Assembly: GCF_900110885.1 (NCBI RefSeq)
Contig: NZ_FOFJ01000003.1
Span: forward strand, 1-64,000
Direction: 5' to 3'
DNA length: 64,000 nt
Source of the DNA: Azotobacter beijerinckii
Lineage (GTDB): Bacteria; Pseudomonadota; Gammaproteobacteria; Pseudomonadales; Pseudomonadaceae
Position 1 is the stretch's first letter. Every line of letters begins with the position of its first letter. Shown here piece after piece: positions 18,213 through 27,758 of the stretch. The notes beneath the pieces are model-generated. The model saw only the letters and a list, made by a program, of their open reading frames with translations, ran no database searches and was not told where the DNA came from. The position numbers were made by a program, and so were the translations under genes.

Positions 18213-19535
18213 TCAAAGATCGGCCGACAGTACGGATTTCTCCTCCACTGCGACGGACGGACAGGCCTGGAGCGGTTCGCGGCCTTCGTCGGCCAGCCCG
18301 GTCAGAACCTGCAGTGCGCTGTCGCCGTCCTCGCGCTCGACCAAGTCCAGCGTGCAGACCCGCAGCAGCGGCTGCGAGGGCATGTTGAACATGGTCTGCT
18401 GCAAGGCCGCCTCCAGTACCGCACGCAGGCCGCGGGCGCCGGTCTTGCGGGTCAGCGCCTGATCCGCGATGTGGCTGAGGGCCGCATCGGTGATCACCAG
18501 CTCGACGCCCTGATAGGCGAACAGCTGCTTGTACTGCTTGACCAGCGCGTTGCGCGGCTCGGTGAGGATGCGCAGCAAGGTGGCGTGGTCAAGTTCCTGG
18601 AGGAAGGTGATGATCGGGAAGCGACCGATGAACTCGGGAATCAGGCCGAACTCGTGCAGGTCGTCCGGCAGCAGCGAGGCCATCAGCTCGTTGATCGACG
18701 GGGCTTCCCGACGCGGCTGGGCATGGAAGCCGATGCCGGTGTTCTTCGGCTGGATACGGCTGGAAACCATGGCTTCCAGCCCCGGGAAGGCGCCGCCGGC
18801 GATGAACAGGATGTTGCGGGTATCCACCACCTGCTCTTCGCTGTGCTCGCTGCGCCGGCCGGACTTGCTGATCCGTACCTCGGTACCCTCGACCATCTTC
18901 AGCAGGGCCTGCTGCACGCCTTCGCCGGAGATGTCGCGCACCGCCGTGCCGCCACCGCTGCGCTTGGCCAGCTTGTCCACCTCGTCGATGTAGACGATGC
19001 CCCACTGCGCCTGCTGCACGTCGCCGCCGGCCGCATCGAGCAGGCGGGTGATGATGCTGTCGACATCGTCGCCGACATAACCGGCCTGGGTCAGGGTGGT
19101 GGCGTCGGCCATCGCGAAGGGAACCCCGAGAATGCGCGCCAGGGTGCGCACCAGCAGGGTCTTGCCGGTGCCCGAGGGACCGGCCATGAGGATGTTGGAC
19201 TTCTCCAGCTCGACCTGTTCGCCGAGCTGGCAGACCGGCTCGCGGTCGCAGTTGAGCAGCCGCAGGTAGTGGTTGTAGACCGCAACCGAGAGGGTTTCCT
19301 TGGCCGCTTCCTGGCCGATCACCGACTCGTCCAGGTGCTTCTTGTATTCCGCAGGGGTGCGCAGCTGCGGCGCCAGCTGCTGGTTCTTGCGCCGCTGCCC
19401 CCAGCTGCTGACCACCTGATGGGCCAGCTTGACGCAGGCTTCGCAGATTCGCCCGTCGTTGCCGGCGATCAGCGGGACCGTCGGGCTCTTTTCCGCGCCG
19501 CAGAACGAGCAGCAGGGTTTGTCCGTTTTATCCAT
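18213..19535 (-). CDS. clpX: nif-associated ClpX ATPase
   Basis: A 440-residue AAA+ unfoldase of the ClpX family, the second-copy type found at the end of Azotobacter nif clusters. The N-terminal zinc domain has CSFC (C9, C12) and CEAC (C31, C34). Walker A is GPSGTGKT (119-126), Walker B IDEVD (183-187), and the pore loop GYVG and the IGF loop for ClpP (TGIGFHA) are kept. The substrate-gating RKH loop reads GRRSEHS, unlike housekeeping ClpX. It overlaps nifM by 8 bases, so it is coexpressed with maturation genes. A role in turnover of Nif proteins or of NifB/NifEN is plausible from context. Confidence 0.93.
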   Translation of the reverse strand: MDKTDKPCCSFCGAEKSPTVPLIAGNDGRICEACVKLAHQVVSSWGQRRKNQQLAPQLRTPAEYKKHLDESVIGQEAAKETLSVAVYNHYLRLLNCDREPVCQLGEQVELEKSNILMAGPSGTGKTLLVRTLARILGVPFAMADATTLTQAGYVGDDVDSIITRLLDAAGGDVQQAQWGIVYIDEVDKLAKRSGGGTAVRDISGEGVQQALLKMVEGTEVRISKSGRRSEHSEEQVVDTRNILFIAGGAFPGLEAMVSSRIQPKNTGIGFHAQPRREAPSINELMASLLPDDLHEFGLIPEFIGRFPIITFLQELDHATLLRILTEPRNALVKQYKQLFAYQGVELVITDAALSHIADQALTRKTGARGLRAVLEAALQQTMFNMPSQPLLRVCTLDLVEREDGDSALQVLTGLADEGREPLQACPSVAVEEKSVLSADL

Positions 19536-20412
19536 GGGCGAGGTTCTCCAAAGTGGCCTTTTGTTGGAGCAGGCTTTCCAGCCATTTGCGCTGATACGCC
19601 TTGCGCTGCCGAAGCTGCAGCCTGTCGCGCAGGCGCGGCAGGATTTCCTCGAGGGTCAGCTGCCGGGCAGGGCTCACGCTTTCGCAGAGCAGCACGTGGA
19701 AACCGATCGGCGACTCCAGCACGGGACTCAGCTCCCCCCGTGCCATCTGGAACAGGCAGGCGTCCAGCTCGGGATAGAGAGTACCCGGAACCACCTCGCC
19801 AAGCAGCCCACCCTGCATCGCGGTGGGGCATTCGGAATGCTTCATCGCCTGCTCCGCGAAGCGTTCCGGCTTGCCACGCAGCCGCTTGAGGATCGCCTCG
19901 ATACGCGTCCGGGCGGCCTCGCGGGAGTTTTCCGGGAAGTCCTCGTTGACGGTGACCAGGATGTGCCGGGCCTTGTGCCGGGCCGGAACCTTGAACTGCT
20001 CGGGATGATTGAAGTAGTAGAGGCTCACGTCGGTATCGGTGATGTCCGGCAGACCGGCGCAGATGCAGTCGAGGACGGCCTGGACCTTGAGATCCCGGGC
20101 CAGCATGGCGCGCATGCCGACGGCATCCAACCCCTGCTCGTCGAGGGCCTGCTGCAGCGCCTCGACGGTCTCGTAGCGGCTGGCGATCTGCGCCCAGGCC
20201 TCTTCGACCTGGGAAGCCGGAACCACCACGCCGGCCGCATCCGGACTGCGCAGCACGGCATCCTCGATATGCTTCTGCCGACCGATGATCCGGTCGGCCT
20301 GCTGGAGCTGCTCCTCGCTGAGCGCGCCAGGCGCGCAGTCGAACTGCTCGTGGGCGATCTTCAGCAGGTAATAACGGCTGTCGCCGTCGCCGAAACGCTC
20401 AGAATTCATCAA
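19528..20412 (-). CDS. nifM: Nitrogenase Fe-protein maturation peptidyl-prolyl isomerase
   Basis: A 294-residue NifM, required for active NifH. The C-terminal parvulin domain runs from about residue 145 (RHILVTVNED) through MQGGLLGEVVPGTLYPEL and ends with IGFHVLLCE. The N-terminal half is helical and specific to NifM. The gene overlaps clpX downstream by 8 bases and nifZ upstream by 14 bases, implying coupled translation. Confidence 0.95.
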   Translation of the reverse strand: MMNSERFGDGDSRYYLLKIAHEQFDCAPGALSEEQLQQADRIIGRQKHIEDAVLRSPDAAGVVVPASQVEEAWAQIASRYETVEALQQALDEQGLDAVGMRAMLARDLKVQAVLDCICAGLPDITDTDVSLYYFNHPEQFKVPARHKARHILVTVNEDFPENSREAARTRIEAILKRLRGKPERFAEQAMKHSECPTAMQGGLLGEVVPGTLYPELDACLFQMARGELSPVLESPIGFHVLLCESVSPARQLTLEEILPRLRDRLQLRQRKAYQRKWLESLLQQKATLENLAHG

Positions 20413-20881
20413 GCACCTCCAGAGCCGCCCCCGCCCCCGCCTCGGCCATCGCCAAGCTCTGTTCGGGAACCTGCAACACCAGCCCGTCGCCGAAATGCAC
20501 GTGGTACTGGACGCCGTCCTCGGGCTGATCGCGCAGCACCTTCATGATGCTGCCGACCTGGCCCCGCTTCACCAGCACCTGGCCCCGCACGGCGAGACTG
20601 CGGGTGGCGATCACGTTGTCGCGGAACTCGAACAGGTTGGGGATCCAGGGTGCCGAGGCAAGGATCAGCTCCTCCTCGCGACAACCGACGGTGCGCCCCT
20701 CGCTGAGGAAATGCACGCGATAGATCAGTTGGTCCTGCAGGTAGGTGCCGACGTCGTACACACAGCCCACCGCACCGCGGCGAATGAGCAGAGCGCCGGT
20801 ATCCATGCCCGGATAGGTGCCGTCGTTACGCACGTTGCGGATCAGGCGTACTTCATCACCGTATTCAAACTGCGGCAGCAT
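20399..20881 (-). CDS. nifZ: NifZ, P-cluster maturation factor
   Basis: A 160-residue NifZ, which helps form the second P-cluster of NifDK. Two SH3-like NifZ repeats are visible, each starting with an R-[DN]-[DN] turn: VRLIRNVRNDGTYPG near residue 10 and FRDNVIATRSLAVRG near residue 88. Each ends in a hydrophobic YxVHF strand (YRVHFLSEG, YHVHFGDG). It lies 19 bases after nifW. Confidence 0.95.
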   Translation of the reverse strand: MLPQFEYGDEVRLIRNVRNDGTYPGMDTGALLIRRGAVGCVYDVGTYLQDQLIYRVHFLSEGRTVGCREEELILASAPWIPNLFEFRDNVIATRSLAVRGQVLVKRGQVGSIMKVLRDQPEDGVQYHVHFGDGLVLQVPEQSLAMAEAGAGAALEVLDEF

Positions 20882-20900
20882 GGCGCTTCCCCCTCTGTGC

Positions 20901-21248
20901 TCAGCTCAACAGCTGGTCGATGGAAACGAAGGTCTTCTGCGGCTCGTGCATGCGGAAGACCTTGAACACCTTCTCGGTCAGAGCGTCGGACTCGACGAAA
21001 TCCAGATAGGCGCGCGCCAGCAGCTGGCGATAGACCGCATAGCGCGCCTGGTCGTCGTGCGCGTCCAGATCGCCGGCCTTGGTCAGGTAATCGTGATAAC
21101 GCTGCATGATGTGCAGCCGATTGACGTGCACGACCGGCTGATCGAAGGGTACGCCGAAAAACTCGAGGAAGTCTTCGGCCGATACCAGCTCGTCCATAGC
21201 CTCGTCCAGGGTCAGGTCGGAATCCGGGGAAAAGGGTTGCACGGTCAT
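20901..21248 (-). CDS. nifW: NifW, nitrogenase-stabilising protein
   Basis: A 115-residue NifW (nitrogenase-stabilising/protective protein) that binds the MoFe protein or its maturation intermediates. The motif ELVSAEDFLEFFGVPFDQ and the HVNRLHIMQRYHDYL helix are typical, and the length is normal. Its ATG overlaps the stop codon of the upstream TPR-like gene. Confidence 0.95.
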   Translation of the reverse strand: MTVQPFSPDSDLTLDEAMDELVSAEDFLEFFGVPFDQPVVHVNRLHIMQRYHDYLTKAGDLDAHDDQARYAVYRQLLARAYLDFVESDALTEKVFKVFRMHEPQKTFVSIDQLLS

Positions 21249-21784
21249 GGTCGTATCTCCGCGTTGGCCGCAGTGGGAAAAGTCAGGATTTCAGCGCTGT
21301 GTTCGGCCAGCACGTCCAACAGCAGCCTGGCGCCCAGGCGGTTGTTCGTGTCCAGCTCGACGACCTTGGCGAGCATGGACTTGCCTTGCTCGAATCGGCC
21401 CAGACGCAGGTTCAGATAGCCGGCGCCCTTGAGTGCCAGCAGGTAGAAACGCAGGAGCGCAATACCCCGCTCGGCCGCCACGGCGAGCTGGCCGGCGTCG
21501 ATCTTGCGCCAGTTCGCGGGCAGGCACAGCCGGGGACCGACCACCTCCAGCGCCCGGTGGGCGATCTGCAGGGCGTCCTGATAGCGATGCTGGTAGTAGT
21601 AGAAGCGATACAGGCCGACCAGCACCGTCAGGTCTTCCGGCGCGAGCGCTTGCGCCTCGAGCAGCGGTTGCTCGGCGGTGCCCTCGCCGTACTGCTCGGC
21701 AGCCGCGGCCAGACGGGCCGACACCTCCGGGGCGAGCGGCTCGTCGTAATACAGGCTGTCGCTGTCGAAGTCCTGCAGATCCAT
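21245..21784 (-). CDS. TPR-like nif cluster protein, paralogue A
   Basis: A 179-residue helical protein with TPR-like hairpins: LTVLVGLYRFYYYQHRYQDA and a later LRLGRFEQGKSMLAKVVELD. A second protein of the same design lies in the nifE-side cluster at 30841-31341, sharing LYxFYY..RY.xA, a W/NYRR-like middle and LxK..ELD near the end. In Azotobacter this position (between cysE and nifW) is held by an uncharacterised ORF. It is coupled to nifW by an ATGA overlap. An adaptor or scaffold role is only inferred from the repeat fold. Confidence 0.8.
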   Translation of the reverse strand: MDLQDFDSDSLYYDEPLAPEVSARLAAAAEQYGEGTAEQPLLEAQALAPEDLTVLVGLYRFYYYQHRYQDALQIAHRALEVVGPRLCLPANWRKIDAGQLAVAAERGIALLRFYLLALKGAGYLNLRLGRFEQGKSMLAKVVELDTNNRLGARLLLDVLAEHSAEILTFPTAANAEIRP

Positions 21785-21812
21785 AGTCAATCGCTCCCCG
21801 TATACCCGCCGA

Positions 21813-22607
21813 TCACTCGCTCACCGAAGCGGGTGCGGCACGCCGGCGGCTGGCCGGCTGGGCCAGAGCGGTAGCACCGCCGGCACAATCGCTCTCGCAG
21901 ATGCTGTTGTCGGGATTGCAGCCCTGGTAGAACTGCTGCTGGCTGCCGACCGCGACCAGACCGCCCCCCTCGACCTTCTTCTCCAGCGAATCGATGCGCT
22001 CCAGCAGACAGGCGATGGCCTTGCCCACCGGGTCGGGAATCAGATGGTGGTCGAGGTCGATGCCATAGGGGTTGAGCTGGCCTGCTTCGCGCAGCTTGAC
22101 CACCTTGCCGGGGATGCCGACCACGGTGCAGCCATCCGGCACGTCCTGGACCACCACCGAATTGGCGCCGACCCGGGCGTTGGCGCCGATGGTGATCGGG
22201 CCGAGGATCTTCGCCCCGGCGCCGACCAGCACGCCGTCGCCCAAGGTCGGATGACGCTTGCCCTTGCGCCAGCTGGTACCGCCCAAGGTGACCCCGTGGT
22301 AGAGCGTCACATCCTTGCCGATTTCGGCGGTTTCGCCGATCACCACGCAGGCGCCGTGGTCGATGAAGAAACGCGGCCCGATGACGGCCCCGGGATGGAT
22401 GTCGACATTGCTCAGCAGGCGGGCGACGAACGACAGCAGCCGCGCCGGGTAGCGCCACTCGGCCCGCCACAGGCGATGGGCGAGGCGGTAGAGCATGATC
22501 GCGTGCACGCCCGGATAGGTGGTCAGCACCTCGAAGGTGGTGCGGGCTGCCGGGTCGCGCTCGAAGACGCAGCGGATATCCTCGCGCCATTGCGCAAACA
22601 GGCTCAT
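21813..22607 (-). CDS. cysE: nif-specific serine O-acetyltransferase
   Basis: A 264-residue serine acetyltransferase that makes O-acetylserine for cysteine, the sulfur donor used by NifS. It has an N-terminal helical region, then the left-handed beta-helix of hexapeptide repeats: [36 protein letters not shown] and [17 protein letters not shown]. The C-terminal tail is unusually cysteine-containing ([13 protein letters not shown]). The start overlaps the nifV stop (ATGA). This is the nif copy (cysE1 in A. vinelandii usage). Confidence 0.94.
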   Translation of the reverse strand: MSLFAQWREDIRCVFERDPAARTTFEVLTTYPGVHAIMLYRLAHRLWRAEWRYPARLLSFVARLLSNVDIHPGAVIGPRFFIDHGACVVIGETAEIGKDVTLYHGVTLGGTSWRKGKRHPTLGDGVLVGAGAKILGPITIGANARVGANSVVVQDVPDGCTVVGIPGKVVKLREAGQLNPYGIDLDHHLIPDPVGKAIACLLERIDSLEKKVEGGGLVAVGSQQQFYQGCNPDNSICESDCAGGATALAQPASRRRAAPASVSE

Positions 22608-23758
22608 GCCAGACCTCCCGCGGCCAGTTCGGAGGTCCCCTGCTCGCACAGCTGGCGATAGAAGTCCTCCAGTTCGGCCGCCTGCGGGCTGCGCTTGGTG
22701 CAGGTCGAAAAGACACGGATGCGGCCGAGCAGCGCCTGGCTCTGCCAATCCGCCAGCTCGATGCCCAAGTCGCGGTAGCTGTTGCGCACCATGTGCGCGC
22801 CGGAATGCTTGCCCAGCACCAGGCTGTGGCTGCGGCCGAGTTCGTCGGGATTCAACCCTTCGTAGTTGCGCCGATGCTTGAGCAGGCCGTCGACGTGGAT
22901 GCCGGCCTCGTGGGTGAATACCCCGGCGCCGACCACGCTCTTCTGCCAGGCCACCTGGCGTCCCGAGGCCCGCTCGACCAGCGCGGAGATCGCCGGGATG
23001 CCGCGGGTATCGATGCCGGTGTCGATGCCATGAAGGTTCTTCAGCGCCAGCACGCACTCTTCCAGCGCGGCGTTGCCGGCACGCTCGCCGAGCCCGTTGA
23101 CCGTGGTGTTGATATGGGTCGCACCGCCCATCACCGCCGCCAGAGTATTGGCGGTCGCCAGACCGAAGTCGTCGTGGGCATGGACCTCCAGCTCCATATC
23201 CAGGCGCTGGCGGAGGAAGCGGAAGCGATCGAGCATGCCGAACGGCTCCATCACCCCGACGGTATCGGCGAAGCGCAGGCGGCGGGCGCCGGCGGCCTGC
23301 GCCACCGCCCCCACCTGCACGATAAACTCCTGATCCGCCCGCGAGGCGTCCTCGCAGCCCAGGCATACCTCGAGCCCGGCCATGCGCGCCTTGCCGACCA
23401 ACCGGGCCACCTCGCCCAAGGCCCAGTCGCGATCGCGATTGAGCTTGTGGCGCAGCATCAGGTCGGAGATCGGCAGCGACAGGTCGACCATGGTCACGCC
23501 GGTGGAGCGCGCGGCATCGAGGTCGAAGTCGCACAACCGGCACCAGGCCAGCAGCTGCGAAGGCAGGCCGAGGCCGGCGATGGCGCGCATCACTTCGCGC
23601 TCTTCCTCGCCCATGCTGGGAATGCCGATCTCCAGCTCCGGCACGCCCAGCTCGGCGAGCGCACGCGCGATGGCGATCTTCTCGTCGGCATTGAAGGCGA
23701 CCCCGGCACTCTGTTCGCCGTCACGCAGGGTGGTGTCGTCGATGATCACGCTAGCCAT
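22604..23758 (-). CDS. nifV: Homocitrate synthase
   Basis: A 384-residue homocitrate synthase, condensing acetyl-CoA with 2-oxoglutarate to give the homocitrate ligand of FeMo-co. The catalytic entry motif DTTLRDGEQ is at residues 7-15. [13 protein letters not shown] and [14 protein letters not shown] are the metal-site and GERAGN motifs of the family, and [11 protein letters not shown] follows. The ATG at 23758 has GGAG upstream, and a TTG-type extension of five codons is ignored. It lies 76 bases after nifS and overlaps cysE. Confidence 0.96.
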   Translation of the reverse strand: MASVIIDDTTLRDGEQSAGVAFNADEKIAIARALAELGVPELEIGIPSMGEEEREVMRAIAGLGLPSQLLAWCRLCDFDLDAARSTGVTMVDLSLPISDLMLRHKLNRDRDWALGEVARLVGKARMAGLEVCLGCEDASRADQEFIVQVGAVAQAAGARRLRFADTVGVMEPFGMLDRFRFLRQRLDMELEVHAHDDFGLATANTLAAVMGGATHINTTVNGLGERAGNAALEECVLALKNLHGIDTGIDTRGIPAISALVERASGRQVAWQKSVVGAGVFTHEAGIHVDGLLKHRRNYEGLNPDELGRSHSLVLGKHSGAHMVRNSYRDLGIELADWQSQALLGRIRVFSTCTKRSPQAAELEDFYRQLCEQGTSELAAGGLA

Positions 23759-23834
23759 GGCTTTCTCCAACAACTCGGGCGGGGCTCCCCGCGGGGGCGG
23801 TTTCCTGCGGGATACGCTCCCGCAGGGCGGCGAC

Positions 23835-25043
23835 TCAGCCGTAGACCGGAGCGAACGCCTTACCCGGATCTTCCACCGGACCGCTACCGCTCCAGTAGGG
23901 CGACAGCTTGCGCAGCTGGGCGACGATCGGCGGTACGGCGGCGATCACCCGGTCGATCTCCTCCTCGGTGGTGTAGCGCGACAGGGAGAAACGCACGGTG
24001 CCGTGGGCAGCGGTATAGGGAATGTCCATGGCGCGCATCACGTGGGAGGGCTCCAGGGAGCCGGAGGTGCAGGCCGAGCCACTGGAGGCGGCGATGCCGA
24101 CCTTGTTCAGCAGCAGCAGGATGGCCTCGCCCTCGATGTACTCGAACGCGATGTTGGCGGTATTGGGCAGGCGGTTGTCCGGATCGCCGGTGACGAAGGC
24201 GTGGGGCACGACGGCGAGGATGCCGGCCTCCAGCTTGTCGCGCAGGCGCTTGACCTCGGTGTTCTCGTGCTCCATGAACTCCAGCGCGCGCTCGGCGGCC
24301 ACGCCCATGGCGATGATCGAAGCGGCGTTCTCGGTACCGGCCCGGCGACCGCGCTCCTGGTGACCGCCGCGCAGCAGCGGACGGAAGCGGGTGCCACGGC
24401 GCAGATAGAGCACGCCGACGCCCTTGGGCGCGTGCAGCTTGTGGCCGGACAGCGAAAGCATGTGGATCGCCGAGTTCTTCAGGTCGATCGGTACCTTGCC
24501 CACCGCCTGCACGGCATCGGTGTGGAACATGATGCCGGCCTCATCGGCCATGCGCGCCATTTCCTCGACCGGGAACAGTGTGCCGGTCTCGTTGTTGGCC
24601 CACATCACCGACACTACCGCGACGTCGTCGTCCAGCAGGCTGGCGTAATGGTCCAGGTCCAGGCGGCCCTTCTTGTCCACCGGCAGCTTGTGCACGGTGT
24701 AACCCTCGCTGGCGAGGTAGTCGCAGAGGCTCAGCACCGCCGGGTGCTCGACCACGGTGGTGATGACCGTCTTGCGCTCGGGCTGGGCCTTGAGCGCCGA
24801 GAGGATCGCGGTGGAATCCGACTCGGTGCCGCAGGAGGTGAAGATGATTTCCGAGTCGTGCTCGGCGCCGAGCAGCTTCTGCACACTCTGGCGGGCCTTC
24901 TTCAGCGCCAGGCCGACCTGGTTGCCGAAGCTGTGCAGCGACGAGGGGTTGCCGAACTGCTCGGTGAAGAACGGCAGCATGGCCTGGACGACTTCGTCGT
25001 CCACCCGGGTGGTGGCGTTGTTGTCCAGATAGACGTCTGCCAT
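23835..25043 (-). CDS. nifS: Cysteine desulfurase
   Basis: A 402-residue pyridoxal-phosphate cysteine desulfurase that supplies sulfur for nitrogenase clusters on NifU. PLP lysine is K202 in [10 protein letters not shown], the cofactor-contacting HTDAVQ precedes it, and the catalytic persulfide cysteine is C325 in [10 protein letters not shown]. These residue numbers equal those of A. vinelandii NifS. A single base separates it from nifU. Confidence 0.97.
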   Translation of the reverse strand: MADVYLDNNATTRVDDEVVQAMLPFFTEQFGNPSSLHSFGNQVGLALKKARQSVQKLLGAEHDSEIIFTSCGTESDSTAILSALKAQPERKTVITTVVEHPAVLSLCDYLASEGYTVHKLPVDKKGRLDLDHYASLLDDDVAVVSVMWANNETGTLFPVEEMARMADEAGIMFHTDAVQAVGKVPIDLKNSAIHMLSLSGHKLHAPKGVGVLYLRRGTRFRPLLRGGHQERGRRAGTENAASIIAMGVAAERALEFMEHENTEVKRLRDKLEAGILAVVPHAFVTGDPDNRLPNTANIAFEYIEGEAILLLLNKVGIAASSGSACTSGSLEPSHVMRAMDIPYTAAHGTVRFSLSRYTTEEEIDRVIAAVPPIVAQLRKLSPYWSGSGPVEDPGKAFAPVYG

Positions 25044-25044
25044 G

Positions 25045-25989
25045 TCAGACCTCCATCTGGGCGTGAGCCGCGGCGCTGACCGGAATCACCTTGACGAACT
25101 CGCCGAGTTCCTCGATCAGGCGCTGCTGGATACCGCCAAGGGTCATGGACGCCATCTGGCAGCCGGTGCAGGCGCCGGTGAGCTTGACGTAGATGTTCTT
25201 GCCGTCGACATCGATCAGCTCGACGTCGCCGTTGTCGCGCTGCAGGGTCGGACGGATCGCCGCCAGCACGGTCTCGATGCGGCGGATGCGCTGCAGGTTG
25301 CTCATCTTCGGCGGAGCCACCGGAGCCTCGGTCACCGGAGCGGGAGCCGGCTCGGCCGCCACCACGGGAGCGGCTTTCTTTTTCTTCGCCTTGGTCGGTG
25401 CGGCGACGAAGACTTCGCCGCGGGCGGCCAGCTCTTCGGTCAGCACGCGCTCGATGCCCTCATGGCAGGCCGAGCAGCCGCCGCCGGCCTTGGTGTAGTT
25501 GGTCACGTCCTCGACGGTGGACAGCTTGTTGGCGCGAATGGTGTCGCGAACCATCACCTCGTCGATGGCGAAGCACTTGCAGATCAGCGCGCCTTCCTCG
25601 TGGTCGTCCTCGAGTTCCTCGCCACGGTAGTTGGCCACCGCGGCCTGCAGGGCTTCGCGGCCCATCACCGAGCAGTGCATCTTCTCCGGCGGCAGGCCGT
25701 CGAGGAAATCGGCGATGTCCTGGTTGCTGATCTTCAGGGCGTCGTCCAGGGTCAGGCCCTTGACCATCTCGGTCAGCGCCGAGGAGGAGGCGATGGCGGA
25801 ACCACAGCCGAAGGTCTGGAAGCCGGCATCCAGGATCACGTCGGTTTCCGGATCCACCTTCAGGGTCAGGCGCAGCGCGTCACCGCAGCTCAGCGACCCG
25901 ACGTCGCCGATGGCGTTGGCGCCGTCCACGGCTCCGGCATTCTTGGGGTTGTAAAAATGCTCTTTGACTTTTTCCGAATAATCCCACAT
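25045..25989 (-). CDS. nifU: Fe-S cluster scaffold NifU
   Basis: A 314-residue three-domain scaffold on which NifS assembles clusters for nitrogenase. The N-terminal IscU-like domain has C35, C62 and C106. The central permanent [2Fe-2S] domain has C137, C139, C172 and C175. The C-terminal Nfu domain has CTGC (C274, C277), two residues later than in A. vinelandii because the Lys/Ala/Pro-rich linker (about 199-228) is longer. It sits between iscA and nifS in the operon. Confidence 0.97.
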   Translation of the reverse strand: MWDYSEKVKEHFYNPKNAGAVDGANAIGDVGSLSCGDALRLTLKVDPETDVILDAGFQTFGCGSAIASSSALTEMVKGLTLDDALKISNQDIADFLDGLPPEKMHCSVMGREALQAAVANYRGEELEDDHEEGALICKCFAIDEVMVRDTIRANKLSTVEDVTNYTKAGGGCSACHEGIERVLTEELAARGEVFVAAPTKAKKKKAAPVVAAEPAPAPVTEAPVAPPKMSNLQRIRRIETVLAAIRPTLQRDNGDVELIDVDGKNIYVKLTGACTGCQMASMTLGGIQQRLIEELGEFVKVIPVSAAAHAQMEV

Positions 25990-26052
25990 GTCGGCTTCAT
26001 CTCCCGGTGAGTCTTTGGGGGCCGGCCCAGCCGGCGACCTCAGGGTTGCCTA

Positions 26053-26376
26053 TCAGCAAGCAAAAGACTTGCCACAACCGCAGCTGTTGCTGGCATTCGG
26101 ATTGACGAAGGTGAAACCGCTACCTTCCATGCTTTCCACAAAGTCCATGGTCACGCCGTTGAGCAGAGGGGCGCTGGCATCGTCGACCAGCAGGGTGATG
26201 CCGTCGCAGTCGATCAGTTGATCGCCCTCCCCGCCTGTCTCTTCCAGTTTCAGGCTGTATTTCAGACCGGAGCAGCCGCCACCCTCGACCCGGATGCGCA
26301 AACCGGCGACCGGCTTGCCAGTGCTGCTGATGAAGCGGGTAACCGCGCTCTTGGCGCTATCTGTCAGGGTAATCAT
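26053..26376 (-). CDS. iscA: nif-associated A-type Fe-S carrier
   Basis: A 107-residue A-type iron-sulfur carrier (IscA-nif). The three family cysteines are C35 in GGGCSG and C99/C101 in SNSCGCG, with an extra C-terminal cysteine at the last residue. It is the first gene of the iscA-nifU-nifS-nifV-cysE operon and lies directly behind a sigma54 promoter. It is thought to move clusters built on NifU. Confidence 0.95.
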   Translation of the reverse strand: MITLTDSAKSAVTRFISSTGKPVAGLRIRVEGGGCSGLKYSLKLEETGGEGDQLIDCDGITLLVDDASAPLLNGVTMDFVESMEGSGFTFVNPNASNSCGCGKSFAC

Positions 26377-26433
26377 CGGCTTGTCTCCTCAAAAACTTGG
26401 CGGTTGCATGCTCAACCTGTCGCAGTTCATCGC

Positions 26434-26558
26434 TGCAACCGGCATGCCACGCCGCAAAAAATGAATTTTATCTTTAAAATCAATTATTTAAATTTTAACA
26501 AGAGGATCTTTGGCTGTAGCGAACAATACCTGTGGCAATGAATGTCTGATTTCCGACA
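26434..26558 (-). promoter_or_regulatory. iscA-nifUSV promoter: sigma54, IHF and NifA sites
   Basis: The minus strand reads TGGCATGCCGGTTGCA (26434-26449), an excellent -24/-12 element. An IHF-consensus site is at 26478-26490 and a perfect NifA site TGT-N10-ACA at 26543-26558, about 130 bases upstream of the expected start near 26422. Confidence 0.9.
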
Positions 26559-26629
26559 AGGCCTGTCGGTCGTTACCCGCCCCCACCCTGGCGCGGCACG
26601 CCGACAGCTTTCCGCCTCGCCCGGCGAGC

Positions 26630-27391
26630 TCAATCGCCGACCAGGGCCGCATCGCTGAAATAGGGGTTGCGGTGCAGCTGCGAGGCCCCATAACGGACCA
26701 CCAGACAGCCGTTGCGCTCCACCCGCTCGGCCGCCCCGAGCAATCCCTGCTGCTGGATCAGTACGTCGCCCTTGCGTAGCGCCAGCAGGCGCATGGGCTG
26801 GCCGGGCGACGACTCCTGCGCCCGCACCCGCAACAGACGCGCCTCGAGTTGGCGCCACCGCTCCAGGCTCGCACCTTCCTCGTGCATTCGCCGCAATTGG
26901 ACGGCCAGCGCCGGATCGCCGGCGAGCATCCGCTGCAGGGAACGACGGCTGTCCAGGTGGCTGCCCGGCTGAACCTTGAGCCCGGCCTCGAGGGGAATCG
27001 GCCGCAGGGCGATCAGGACGCCCAGATGCGGCGTACCCCCCACGCAGGCATCGCTGGCAAGCAGCACCTGCGCGCTCTCCAGGGCATCGATGCCGAGCAG
27101 GTAGCTTCTTTCGCCGGCCAGCATGTTGAGCGGTGCGAGCAGCCGCTCGTGCAGCACCAGCCCGAGGATGCCGGCCGCCTGCAGGTGAACGGCGCTGCGC
27201 CGGCGCAGCACCTGCGGATGGGGCTGGCGCTGTCCGCAGGACGGTTCGCAGCGCAGCCGGTAGGCCGCCACGGCGGCGGCATGCCGGTCGACCAGCGTTT
27301 CGGGGAGACAACCGCGCAGCAGGACGAAGCCGTCGCGGGCGAAAGCGAAGCTGTCGATCAGTGGTACGGTTGCGGAGCGTGCTTCCAGCAT
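26630..27391 (-). CDS. Degenerate PhyH-like (Fe/2OG dioxygenase fold) protein
   Basis: A 253-residue protein reminiscent of the phytanoyl-CoA dioxygenase fold: it opens with SFARDGFVLLRG-like spacing (FARDGFVLLRG), has ALRPIPLEAGLKVQPGSH near the centre and KGDVLIQQQGLLGAAERV towards the end. The iron ligands expected in active members (an HxD pair and a distal histidine after the KGD strand) are not evident, so it may have lost catalysis. The start at 27391 is chosen for an AGGGG upstream. An ATG at 27457 is possible. It is preceded by a sigma54 promoter and shares a NifA site with the divergent ModC-like gene. Family assignment is tentative. Confidence 0.55.
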   Translation of the reverse strand: MLEARSATVPLIDSFAFARDGFVLLRGCLPETLVDRHAAAVAAYRLRCEPSCGQRQPHPQVLRRRSAVHLQAAGILGLVLHERLLAPLNMLAGERSYLLGIDALESAQVLLASDACVGGTPHLGVLIALRPIPLEAGLKVQPGSHLDSRRSLQRMLAGDPALAVQLRRMHEEGASLERWRQLEARLLRVRAQESSPGQPMRLLALRKGDVLIQQQGLLGAAERVERNGCLVVRYGASQLHRNPYFSDAALVGD

Positions 27392-27501
27392 GACCTTGGA
27401 CCCCTGCGGCAATGGCATGACGGAGCGCCGCAGGACAAGCCGGGCGCGGACGAGCATGCGCTATATATAAAAGTATACAAATAACAACTGACAATCCCAC
27501 G

Positions 27502-27517
27502 TGCAAGGACTTTGCCA
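27502..27517 (-). promoter_or_regulatory. sigma54 promoter for the PhyH-like gene
   Basis: The minus strand reads TGGCAAAGTCCTTGCA, matching the -24/-12 consensus with GG-N10-GC. The shared NifA site at 27565-27580 lies about 80 bases upstream of the expected start. Confidence 0.82.
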
Positions 27518-27564
27518 ATACGATAAATTTAGGCGCCATGCGGGATTGCACTGCATTCAGTGCT

Positions 27565-27580
27565 TGTTTGTTTATACACA
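27565..27580. promoter_or_regulatory. NifA upstream site shared by divergent genes
   Basis: TGT-TTGTTTATAC-ACA is a perfect TGT-N10-ACA site in the middle of the divergent intergenic region. It is suitably placed for both the minus-strand promoter at 27502 and the plus-strand promoter at 27704. Confidence 0.75.
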
Positions 27581-27703
27581 AAACTACACATATAAATCGG
27601 CCTTGTGCCGTAGCCGACAAGCCATCCGGGAAAGCCCGCGCGGTCAGCGAGCCGCCACAGCGCCCGGATTTCCCGGCAGGTGGCCGGACCGTCCGCGTCC
27701 TGC

Positions 27704-27719
27704 CGGCACCCCGCCTGCG
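27704..27719 (+). promoter_or_regulatory. Candidate sigma54 promoter for the ModC-like gene
   Basis: CGGCACCCCGCCTGCG has GGCAC followed by TGC with the required GG-N10-GC spacing. It ends 40 bases before the ATG at 27759. The first T of TGGCAC is C here, so it is weaker than the nif consensus. Confidence 0.6.
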
Positions 27720-27758
27720 TTGCTTACCTTTTCACCCCTTGGGCACGGGAGATTTCAG

